64,000 nt of DNA from Crotophaga sulcirostris (taxonomy: Eukaryota; Chordata; Aves; Cuculiformes; Crotophagidae): assembly GCA_013397455.1 (NCBI GenBank), contig VYZB01000529.1, positions 97,142-161,141 on the forward strand. The letters run 5' to 3'. Every line of letters begins with the position of its first letter. The first letter of the stretch is position 1. Below the pieces are notes generated by a model. The model was not told the origin of the DNA. It ran no database searches and was given only the letters and a program-made list of their open reading frames with translations. Of this stretch, positions 50,101-60,483 are shown one piece after another. The position numbers were made by a program, and so were the translations under genes.

Positions 50101-50884
50101 TTTCTTACCATTTAAGTCTTTTTGTTTATGTCTCTTAGAAAAATAAAAGTTATTTAGATTAAATAGCCTCAGTGAAGATAGTTTTGGTGAATCTTTCAGT
50201 TGAAGCTCAAGATTTGATGGATCTAGCCTGCATTTTCATAACACACTGTAAAAGATCTACATCAGTTCCAGGATTTCTTAATTTAAGAATGTATATGTGT
50301 ACAGACTAAAATATCTTCTTTGGAGAGATGGTCCTCAACTTATAGGGCTTTACTTCTGTTAGAAACAATGCAACTGAAGTTGGAAATCTGGACCCTAGTG
50401 GGATACTTAAAAATGCTCAAGAGGTGTGGATACTTAAAAGATCAGTAGTAGGAGCCTATGTGCATCTTCAGTTATATAAACATTTTTTAAACTCCTGAAA
50501 GTTAGAAATTTAGCTCTTAGTCAATTTTCAAAATGAAATTTAAGCTTCTAAGGTATTTTGTATGTCTTCATAAATTTTATTCATGTTTTTGATGTATTGC
50601 ATCTGTAAGTTACTAATTAATTTAATGAACATATAAATATAGAAATGCTTCTAAACTCAAAATATCAGCCCTATGATACTGTCCCACAAACACTGGTTCT
50701 TATCTCATCTGTACATGGTTTTTATTCTCAGTGTTTACAAGGTGCACCTGTAGCAGGAACAAACACACAAAATGTACAGTTATTCAGCCAGTAGCTTATT
50801 GTGACTGGAACCGCCTAATTGTTCTAACAGTGCTAATTAACAATCAGGGTCCAAAAAGTATGTACACACTAAATTCTGCTTGGA

Positions 50885-50905
50885 TTTTTTTTTTTTTTTT
50901 TTTTT
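50885..50905. repeat. Poly-T tract (21 bases)
   Basis: T homopolymer followed by CTTTT. On the minus strand it would be a poly-A tail, but no poly(A) signal or retrocopy body adjoins it. Confidence 0.9.
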
Positions 50906-53900
50906 CTTTTGGATACTTGAAGTAGCCGAGAAGTTTGTACTTGAAGTACATCAGCTGTGTGCTTCACTAGAGAGGAAGATGCTTGGGGGAGGTGACTGTC
51001 AGTATCATTGCCTGCCATAATTAATGGCACGCTAAGAGCTGTAAGCAACCTGGGAAGCTTGATAGCAAAAAAAAAAAAGGAAAGGACAGATCAAGAATTT
51101 GTGAGTCTTTTTAAATAAAAAAAAAACCCACTATGGCCGGCCAGTGAAATAACTTCAGATACAGTCAAAAATCCTAGGTTAACAAAGCAAATCATGAAGG
51201 TCATTTGACAAGGAGTGTCATTATAAGAGATAAATTAAATAAAATAAATCCAGTGAATCACTGATAACATACATTTACACATATTTAAACTATGGTTTGG
51301 TTTGATCATGCTCAGTGTTTTGGGTTGATTATGATTCCAGTGCCTGATTTCCCAGATTTTTACTCCTGATTTATGCTAAAGAACGAGGTACACCATTGGT
51401 CTCAGACTTCCTGTTTTAACTTTATGCTACATTAACCTTAAGTTATGTGTTACATCTCACTACATTTTTAATTCCCAAAATTAAACTCGCATTTGAGAAG
51501 CAGAGAGAGAGAGAGTGAAAGCAAGAGCACGATGTACTGCCCAGATGTCTCTAGCAGGACCTGCCTCTAATGCTGGGAAGCGATACATTACACCGCTGTC
51601 CCTACATCTCTTTATTATTTGTGAATGTTTGCCAGAGATTATTATCACACTATTTCTCATCAGAGCTGGAGTTCTAGTTTATCAAAGTGTCAGCATAAGG
51701 ACTAACACTAGGGTAAATTTGCTACAATATGACTAGACTGTGAGCCTCAGTTTGACAGCAGCCTCACCAGGATGGAACATATCTCTGTAGCTAAAAAAAG
51801 CTTTTGTAAAAATTATTGAGCAGTAAGGGACAGATTTTACAGGTACTTAAGCCTTGAATAGTTTAGTGTGATGTCTACTATTATAGTTTTCAAAAGCATC
51901 TGCAAGTCTGTCACTGTTACTTTACCAGGAAGCAGTCATACATGCGTTTTGAAAAATCATAGTGATTTTGTTTCTTGTGTTACATGCCTGGCATTACACT
52001 ACAAAGTGTATGCAATTTTTCAGTCATGGGGGCTTCACAGGACAGGAGGTGCCACACTTCTTGGGAGTCCCCAGACTCTTCCTTACAGACTATGACACGT
52101 ATAGCAAAGATGAGCATCCATAGTCACTCTTTTTAGAAACTTAACTTATTTAACTATAACTGAAAGAAATGCAGAACATTGTGCTGTTTTGCCCCAGTCC
52201 CTTTGACAGCAACTCTGTATGTATAAACTTCAGGTACTCCTTATGCCAAATCTTAATTATATTTGAGATTTAAAAACCTCTCAGTCTATTTGCAACCTTT
52301 TATTTGTTTAGCACGTTCATGAACACAGGAACATGAAGTTCATGGCTCAGAGTAGGGGACAAACTGGAGGCTATAAGATAAGGGGCTGAAAATATCAGTG
52401 AACTAACCTTCAACACTGTATCACTGGTGGCACATAGCTGTAGGGACACCTGCAGTGAACTGTTTGGCAAACTAACCCCAAACGAGCACGAGAGGAGGCC
52501 ATCACAGAGAGTGTGTAATACTTCTTTACAGATTCCAACTCTCGTTTTGCAGCTCTGGATAACAATATTATTCCCACTTACATCATCTGGCCTTGCAGAA
52601 TAAAGCTGGACAGTTTGGGATTGTAATCCCTAAAAGCACCATTAATGCAAGTAGTCTCATGGCTTTCTCCTAGGACCAAATCTTCCCCAAAATCACAAAC
52701 GCTTGCCATATACTCTGTTGACTTCCTAAAACCTTACCTATGCCTATAAATTGATAATTTATGTCAGAAAAGTTAGTAGGCTGAACCTAAGCAAAATGAG
52801 GGGCAGACCATACAGATTATGTATGACACAAAATAGCAGTCTCAATGACTATTCTTTACTCTTGATATTTGCTGTGTCTGGGCCAAAGCCCACTACTCAA
52901 TGCAACTCGAGTCAGCTGTGCTTACACTGCCTGTAGCAGCAGGTTCTGATGTCTGAATCTTCCCCACCTGTGCCTCAGTTGCTCCTCTTGACAAGCCAGC
53001 AGAGGGATGATAAGGGAGTTTGGGCTTAAGCTGTGTGACAATATTGTCATACTAATCTGAATACCTGAATTTACAGCCATTTTTGTGAGGTCAGATTGTA
53101 AAGTTGTAGCATCAGATTACAAGGGGCTGGCCAACACCCGTGACAGAGTTACAGTGCTCTCAGCGTGATTATGATGGGTCTCCCTCAGCAGCAAGGGAGT
53201 GAGTGTCCTCCTCACCTGGGATTCAAGCTCCTGGCATCTCTCCTGTCTAGAATGGAACTGGTAAGAGAAACAAATGGTACTAGTTTGTATATTCTTTCTG
53301 TGAATTAAGATGCATAATAGAGGACTGAAGAAATACACACAATCTTTTGCAGACCTTTATTTTAACTGAAAAATTCAAACCTATGTAGATATATTGCATT
53401 TAAGAAAAATAAAGCAAATATATATATTCATGTAATTAGAATTACCTGCCTGAAGGACCTTTTAAGTATTTCATTGTCAGACTTGTTCCCTAGAATGAAA
53501 AACTGATGTGAACAGAACCATCTGAAGTCTCTGGGATATGAATCTATGTATCTTCTGCATGTAAATTTACATATATTTTGCAATGTAAATACAGTGACAA
53601 TTACTTTATAAGGTGGGCATTAGAATATAATAGAAAGAACAGTAACTAAAATGTTGATATGACTAATAGAAACTTTATGTTTATGCAGTAAAGAGAATAA
53701 GAATTTAAATTAGGTAACTGGAAATATGCATAATTTTTACCATCACTAGAAAAATTCTTGGTGGAAGTCAGTGAGGGTAGCTGGTTACCATTGTTATTTG
53801 TCTGAGAGTTAGCAAAACAGACAGCTGACTAGAAGTAGCATAAGGCAAATATATTTTTATGATCATATCAAAGCTGCTTCTTTATCATTCATAGCATGGG

Positions 53901-55590
53901 ATGCATATTAGTCATCATAAATGCTGCGCTGCAGGAGTAGATGCTTTAAAAGCTTTCTTCCTCTTCTGGAAACATCTTGGATGAAGACTGTAGGAAACCC
54001 CTAGAGAAGAATAAACTATCATGTTTATAAGAACATCCTATTGACTGACTAATTGGAAGGATACTAAAAAATTCCCCGGGGAAATGATCTACATCCCTAT
54101 GACTTTTATAGTCAATACTTAGAGCAATTTTTTTTATAATGGCAAAGAAATCTGTTTAAACTGAAAATACTCTGTATCAAAATTCCTAATCTGACCAGAT
54201 TCAAAACCAGCAAGTGGCAGTGAGGAAAATGAAAAAATTAAGCATGTGGTAGAGAAAATAATTCTTGTACTGATAGTGTGGCTGTAAGTTCAAAGCTGCT
54301 TTACTTCCTAAATTTGTAATGGTTTATTTCAGTAGGAAAAGAATCAAATGCTCTATTTGACAAACAAAATGATTGCCTTAGAAGAATGAAATGAATGCCT
54401 CATATCTATATTGCCACTTCCAAAGGGTTGAGTTTTCCTCTGCATTTCGTTTTCATGCCACCTTCTATTACTACAAAAATACTGCAAATGCAATCAGAGT
54501 GATGTCACTAAGGAAGAGTCTGTAAGCAGAAGCTGAGGGAGTTACCCTTTTTACAACAGAAAACACAGGAAAACTCATAAGACTTTCAGATAAGGGACAG
54601 GGCACAAGCAGAGGAGGAGGTCAGTAAATCCAGTATTTTTCTTTCCTGGAGGATTACTGCACCAGCCATTGCTTAGTTTCTGATCTCTTCCCTCTTCTTG
54701 TCTCCCCTTCCTCTCTATGAATTTTTTTCTCTCCAATGGAGCCAACTTCAAGGAAATTTCAAGTTCATCTTCAAGAATGTACTGTGCCAATTGACAGCTA
54801 TTTAGAGCTATCCCACAAAAGGTACTACTTAGCCTTTGTTAAAAAAATTTTATCTGATTATAGCAATATCTGCAGAAAAAACTCCTATAATTTTTACTAA
54901 CTGAAATGTGATACAGCTGAGCCATATCAATTTATTTGAATGTCCAGAAAATTGTTCATATCCATTGTTTTTAAATGATGAACTGCATTTTTGGCGAAAA
55001 TTAATAATGATGAACTTGAAAAGGATACAGTTTTGTCCCATATTTTTCTTAATTTCAAAGCCATCTTTGTAAGAAAAGTCACAAGTTTGTTTTCAGGATC
55101 TTTACAGTGAAAATATCTTACACACATATTCTGAACTCACCAACCTGAAAAGCAAAATTCAGTTTATAAATTCAGTATGCTGCACCTGTCTGCTACTAAA
55201 TAAATATAAAAGATTATTCAATTCAGCAATACATTAGACATACCACATATCCTTTGGACGCTTCCCAGGGAGGATATATACAAAATGAAAGATTTATATG
55301 GATTGGTTTCACATAATATCATGCTTTTCTTGGTGTTATGTTTTTTTGATAGCCTGTGTATATAACAGCACCATAGTCTAGAAGTTTGTTCTCATCTGGT
55401 GCTGTTACAGCTCTGTCTATCATATAAACAAGGAATTAGCATGGCTCTTTTCAAACACAGTACACTTATTCTGAAGGTCTTTCTAGCTCTGACTGTGATT
55501 GAACAGCATTATGCTATAAGTTTCTGTGTTATTTCACTTCATCCTAACATTTCATTCCCCTTCTCAGTTCTTTCTCGCAAGTACAAATGA

Positions 55591-58450
55591 TCCGCGCGGT
55601 GAGGAAAGAGAGGGGAAATGCAAAATAAGCTGCCCTTTCTCAGGGTCAGGCCTGCTAGCTTCCTTCTTCCCAGCTCACATCCAGAACCTCCAGCATGGTT
55701 TGAACAGGTGTCAGCAGGCACATGGCAAGAGGCAGACAAGTCTGAACTGAAGTTTGTGGTCAGCCTTATTTTTTCTAATGATGGTGCACTGTGTTTTTAT
55801 CAGCAATGTTTTTTAGAGTTCATCTGTTCTGCCAAACCAAACCATTGCAGGTGTTGTTTGAGAGAGCCAGACCAACAACAATCTGCATTGCCTAGTGTTG
55901 AGGTGGGCTGGAGCACACCCTGGGCTCCCTTTTTAAGGCAGCCTGTGCAGGTGGAGGTGCTGCACGTCATGCACAGTTGCATCCCAGTGCTCCCAACAAA
56001 CAAGGCAACATAACAGTAAGTACAGTTCACTTGCAAGTCTGCCAAGTCTTGACAGCTCCATAAATCCCACCATGCAATCATACCTTGCACACATTCACCA
56101 TCCTCAGGTACACCTTGAAAAAAGCCACTCAGTTTCACCTGTTTGGCACCACAGAAGCCACAAAACACATAGGAGCTACTTGAGGTCAGAGGACATTCAG
56201 ATATTCATCAGTATAAACAGAGATGAGGATACATCACTGCTCTGGCAAGGAGGCTGCCTGACAGGACCATATTCTGAGCATGGCAAAGCCGCCCTATAGG
56301 GTGGCTCTTCACAAAGCAAGGACAAGTTGACTTTTAAGTCCAAAGAAATATCCACATCTGTGACACTGACCTTTGCAGATGACACCAACATTTGCAGGCA
56401 GACAAGTCTCCAGAATCCAGGAGACTTGCCTACAGCTGCTTTCTCCTCTCCTCTCATGAGGAGCTGAAACCAGGACATATTGACCAGCTAAACATCTGGA
56501 GAGGAGCTGAGATGTGGGAAGTATGTTTAATGTTTTGAGAGTGGGGAGCAAGGGTTGTGTAGGTGATGGCAGACTGCTCTGCTTAGATTTGGGTCAGCTG
56601 ATAATGATAGGTAGGTTCTAGCCAGACAAAGGCAAAGGTAGGACATAGTGCTCTCAGGGAGAAATGGAGCTGTTCAGAAACAACTAAACTCTTGTCTATT
56701 TGTCTGCTCTCCCAGACCGATGGGAATTCGGGACTGTTCATAGACGGTGCCATTCCCTGTGCCGGGGAGAAGCAGTGGTAGGTGTAGCAGAGTGGCTCAG
56801 AACTCCACCTGGTAGCAAGCTGTACCATGGCCAGGTTACTGCTGTGGCTGACTGCAGTGCTGGAAGGTATTTTTTTCCTGAGGGACACAGACCTTTCTAG
56901 GCATCTGCAGGTGATTTACACACACAACCCTCCTTCCTCCCTCTGTGCCAGCCGGGATTAGCTGCTATAGCAGCACATTCAAGTTGTTCTATACAGCTGC
57001 TGAATGCAAACACACCATTCAGATAGGTAAACAATTACCTGGTAGAACTATGTTATGATTACACAGCATAATCTGATTGTGATCAGGCCCTCCTCACCCT
57101 AGCTAGACATCCTCTAAGGCACCTCGCCCTTCTTCTGGCCTTGGCTTGAGTCATGGCCTGATGAGTTGAGACACAAACATCCTTCCCCCGGGAATTTTCT
57201 ATGCATGGTTTTGGTCACATTCTGGTTTCTTCACCTCCTTATCATTAGTTCACTAGGAAAACAGGGTATGGCTCTGCACAATATCAAATAACTCTAGGAA
57301 GGAGAAAGGAGTTTCCTGGCCATCCACTGGGACAGCAGGACAAGTCGGTGACTGCTGCTTTCTGTGGAAATGATCTCAGGCAAGGAGCTAACAACAGGGT
57401 TATGTGCCAGGTTTGGATAAGGACCATGTCCAACCCACTTGTCTTCTAGCTCCCTGTGCCACCAGGTTCCTGGTGAAGCACTCCATTAGTACAGCTCACA
57501 AATGTGTATCCTATGACAATAAGGAAGTTTGGAAAGGACATGTTGTTGGTAACTCCCTGTGTAGACCCTGACAGACTAATTAGGGCCATATGATCCATAG
57601 CCCAAGGACTGTACCATCTGCAGGGCAGGTAACTCCACATCACAAATGTGTCTGCTGTCAGGAAGGGAATGCCACCCCATGTGTGCTGAAAAAAGAGCAG
57701 ACTACCTGAACAGGAGAAGGTGAACTTGGTTAGTTTAACTGGCATGGCAGCTGAACCACCTGAAAGTCAGAAAATGTGGAAGGACTCTTTGCAGGAGTAA
57801 ATTTAAAGTACTTTGTACATTTAAAGTGGTAAAATGTGAAAATAGATTCCTCAATTTTTTGTGCAGAGAGCAACATTTAACACTAGATTTGCATTGCGCA
57901 CACGTATACTTTATCCTTCTCCATGCACTGCAATAGCTAACAAAGAGTTCTGGCCATGGCAGGTCTGGAGTGTTGACAGATTGGTGCAAGCTTCTTTTAT
58001 CCATGTCTGGCACTCTACAAAAGTGAGACTCTTTTGGACTATATCTGAAGTCTGGTCTCCAGGCAGAGGTAGGCTTGCTCTTCTGCTGTGCATGGGTACA
58101 GGCCATGTGAATCACGCTAGATACCCTTCAGTTTGCTTAGCCTTCTGATGGAGATGGAGGGTGGCCCTAAAGTGGCCTGGCTGCTCCTCAGTTTCACAAC
58201 AGAACATGAAGGACAGAAAAAAATGAGATCTGGATTATTTGGTTTATTTGGAACACATTGGGGTGACCACAGGAGATATCTGAGACAGGGAGTTTACTGA
58301 AATTTGCGTAGTATAAAAGCTTCCAGTTGTAGATTGTAAAGACCTGAGGGATAGTTCATGGCACTCCTTCCAACGCACAGGATGACATCCTGATGGGCTT
58401 TGCCAAGGCCAGGGCACTGGACTGGGTCTGGCAAATGACATATACATCTG
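55591..58450. other. Unresolved coding-like, GC-richer stretch
   Basis: This 2.9-kb stretch is less AT-rich than its surroundings and has longer open frames on both strands: 131 codons at 55618-56013 plus, 122 codons at 55800-56168 minus (Cys-rich), 101 codons at 56583-56888 minus, 99 codons at 57446-57745 minus and 126 codons at 57735-58115 minus. A strong acceptor-like site ends at 56715. The pattern resembles a decayed mobile-element interior, but I cannot place reverse transcriptase, integrase or LTRs. A short FADDT match at 56372-56386 is insufficient. The identity is unknown. Confidence 0.3.
57446..57745 (-). CDS. 99-codon minus-strand open frame, unknown (possible retroelement remnant)
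   Basis: The frame is hydrophobic and rich in Trp, Phe and aromatic turns, with two apolar stretches and a few Cys. It ends in a Gly-rich tail before its stop. Its composition differs from the random Lys/Asn/Ile-rich frames typical of this AT-rich window. It has no signal peptide at the start, no recognised family, and no splice or promoter evidence. It lies in the GC-richer stretch with other open minus frames, so a remnant of an old retroviral or retrotransposon coding region is a possible reading. Chance is also plausible. Confidence 0.12.
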   Translation of the reverse strand: MPVKLTKFTFSCSGSLLFFQHTWGGIPFLTADTFVMWSYLPCRWYSPWAMDHMALISLSGSTQGVTNNMSFPNFLIVIGYTFVSCTNGVLHQEPGGTGS

Positions 58451-59931
58451 TGCGCATTAACAAAGACAGAATTGGCACAGCCAGAGTAATCAGTTTAATT
58501 AAATGCCTTATATCTATATGTCTTATTTTAGAGCATATTAAATTGAAATTAAACTTGCAATATATTATTACAGAAACATATTCTGTTTCCTTTATGTCCC
58601 ATTATAGCTGTGATTAATATATTCAAAAGTATACATTACACTGCCAGAATAATGAACAGAGCTAAATTAATATAAATATCTGTAGTAAAATACAATAAAG
58701 TCCTGTGGTGCAATGGTAATGCTAGTCATTTTTTCATGAATAAATGAAGGCAGAGTGTGAAATTCCATAACTCTGTTATGAACCAAAGTCTCCAACTGGC
58801 ATGGAGAATCAAATCTTTGCAGGACTAGTCTATTATAAATATTTATTGCTATTAATGTAATGCTTAGTCACAAAATAAACCTTTTTATTCTTCTAGGTGA
58901 TTTCTTATCTCCGCTGTATTCCATTTTCATTCTTTTCTGCAAATGAAACCTTGAGATCTGATTTTGACAGGGTCAATTTTGGATGTGAAAATCAACAGAG
59001 AAGGACTTTCTCTCACACAGCACAGCCTCTTACAACAAGTGATTCAGCACTTGTGGCTGATTGCTGAGAATCCTTCGATGCTGAATTTTATTGGCCAGTT
59101 TCATTGATTTTTTTTTTAAGACCAGAGAACAGTATCATTTGGTCGCAGCTCTTTCATAGCACAGACATAACCTTAACTGACTTAGAGTATTTTTTAAAGA
59201 GCAATAAAATCTTGTTTGTGTAGAAAACCCCACCACTCTAAAGCTACCCTAAAAATTGAATATATTTATATTTAAATATNATATTTAAATATCTGCACCT
59301 TTTTTCTCTTCCCAAGTATCCAGTTTGATAATTTTCATCCACTGCATACCTTACTTCAGTTGGGCTAGTGGAGGAGTTTTTCTTGCAATAGATACTGAAT
59401 AATAATACATCCAGAACCCCATAAACCAGTAAGTCTGCGCAAAATATGTGTAGAAGCTCATGTTAGGGAAATATAGATTAGCTTTTATTTTCAAACAGAC
59501 AAAAATGTAAGAATATTTTTGGTTAATTCATAATGTCTTTTTAATAAAGAAATTTAATTTATTTCTTCAACAGGTTAAATAAATTCTTTTAAGTTATTTT
59601 ATTTTAAAACATTTCTTCGATTTCTCATTAGAAGTACTGCAGGAAAGTCTTAAACCTTCATTTTAAAAATGCCTTAATGAAAAAATTGAAGCAATTCTGA
59701 AAAACATTTGGCAAATGTCGAAATGAAATATTCCTATACCTTGAAAATTCTCCGCATTCCTATTGAGTTTTCTTTCTTTTCAGATACATTTGCTGTCTTG
59801 TATTGAAATTTGTAATTTTCTTGATTCTTCTGAAATACTACATCACATCAAATGAATTGATTACTGAAATAAAAAAGTCAGCAACCTATATCCATTATTA
59901 TCTTGACTACTAGACTAAGGAATCCTTTTTA
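58451..59931. other. Very AT-rich non-coding sequence
   Basis: TTTAATTAAA-like motifs occur near 58495-58560 and the N-centred palindrome at 59268-59292. No open frame of note. Confidence 0.55.
59268..59292. repeat. Palindrome centred on an ambiguous base
   Basis: ATATTTAAATAT (59268-59279), N at 59280, then ATATTTAAATAT again (59281-59292). Each arm is itself self-complementary. The N probably marks a site hard to read or a collapsed AT repeat. Confidence 0.9.
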
Positions 59932-60483
59932 TTATCCAAATCTTCTCCACTGCAAACACATATAGAGCATAAGCAAGTCAGCTCTTACTCTGTTTCTAAC
60001 ATACACTGGAGAGGTGAAAAGTACAGTATAAGACAGGCTTTCCAAAATTCTGCCCAAGCTTGCAACTCTGTTCCAATATCTTTCTGATTTAAAAACACAA
60101 ATTCCGCAAGGATATATAGATTTTTCTAACACTTTCATTACCAAACCTGAGTTCAGAAGTACTAGTGATGTTATTATACTGACTGTTATTTGCAAAATTG
60201 GAGAATCATGTAGTTTGGAAGCTATCTTCAGACCTTGTCTGGAACATGTCTTGCTCAAAGCAAGGCCAGCTAGGGTGAGTAACTGAGGGTAATCCCCTGC
60301 CTCTACAAAGATTACCTTAAACCACTGCACTGGAACTTGCATCCAGATGTTATCTGCCATGAACCTTGTTCCTTTTTCTGAGTTACCTCTTGCCAGGTGA
60401 GTGGCAGCTAGAAGGCCTATTGACCTTTTGGATGTGATCTCCACATCTGCCTCACAGATCCTCAGTGTATGTTCAAATCGCAT
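59932..60483 (-). CDS. 183-codon minus-strand open frame, unknown
   Basis: Among the longest ATG-initiated frames in the window (ATG at 60483-60481, TAA at 59934-59932). The predicted protein is neutral to basic with one strongly hydrophobic segment at about residues 95-118 (TVSIITSLVLL at its core), scattered Cys and Trp, and no recognised domain or signal peptide. The start context is poor (T at -3). No flanking splice sites, promoter or poly(A) signal were established. The sequence is less AT-rich than its neighbours, which favours long chance frames, so I regard it as unproven: a decayed coding exon, a retroelement fragment or chance. Confidence 0.15.
   Translation of the reverse strand: MRFEHTLRICEADVEITSKRSIGLLAATHLARGNSEKGTRFMADNIWMQVPVQWFKVIFVEAGDYPQLLTLAGLALSKTCSRQGLKIASKLHDSPILQITVSIITSLVLLNSGLVMKVLEKSIYPCGICVFKSERYWNRVASLGRILESLSYTVLFTSPVYVRNRVRADLLMLYMCLQWRRFG

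Larger units (their letters stand above)
46109..55590. other. Non-coding sequence, no gene recognised except one exon candidate
   Basis: AT-rich sequence with homopolymers (21-base poly-T at 50885-50905, A-run at 51067-51078) and a short AG run at 51501-51515. Open frames are short and overlapping. The splice-flanked minus-strand frame at 46997-47106 is listed separately. Confidence 0.5.

Noticed and set aside
56372..56386. FADDT motif on the plus strand, reminiscent of the catalytic DD motif of LINE reverse transcriptases
   Set aside because: Flanking residues do not match the RT block on either side, and the long minus frames nearby argue against a plus-strand LINE. A five-residue hit is not enough.
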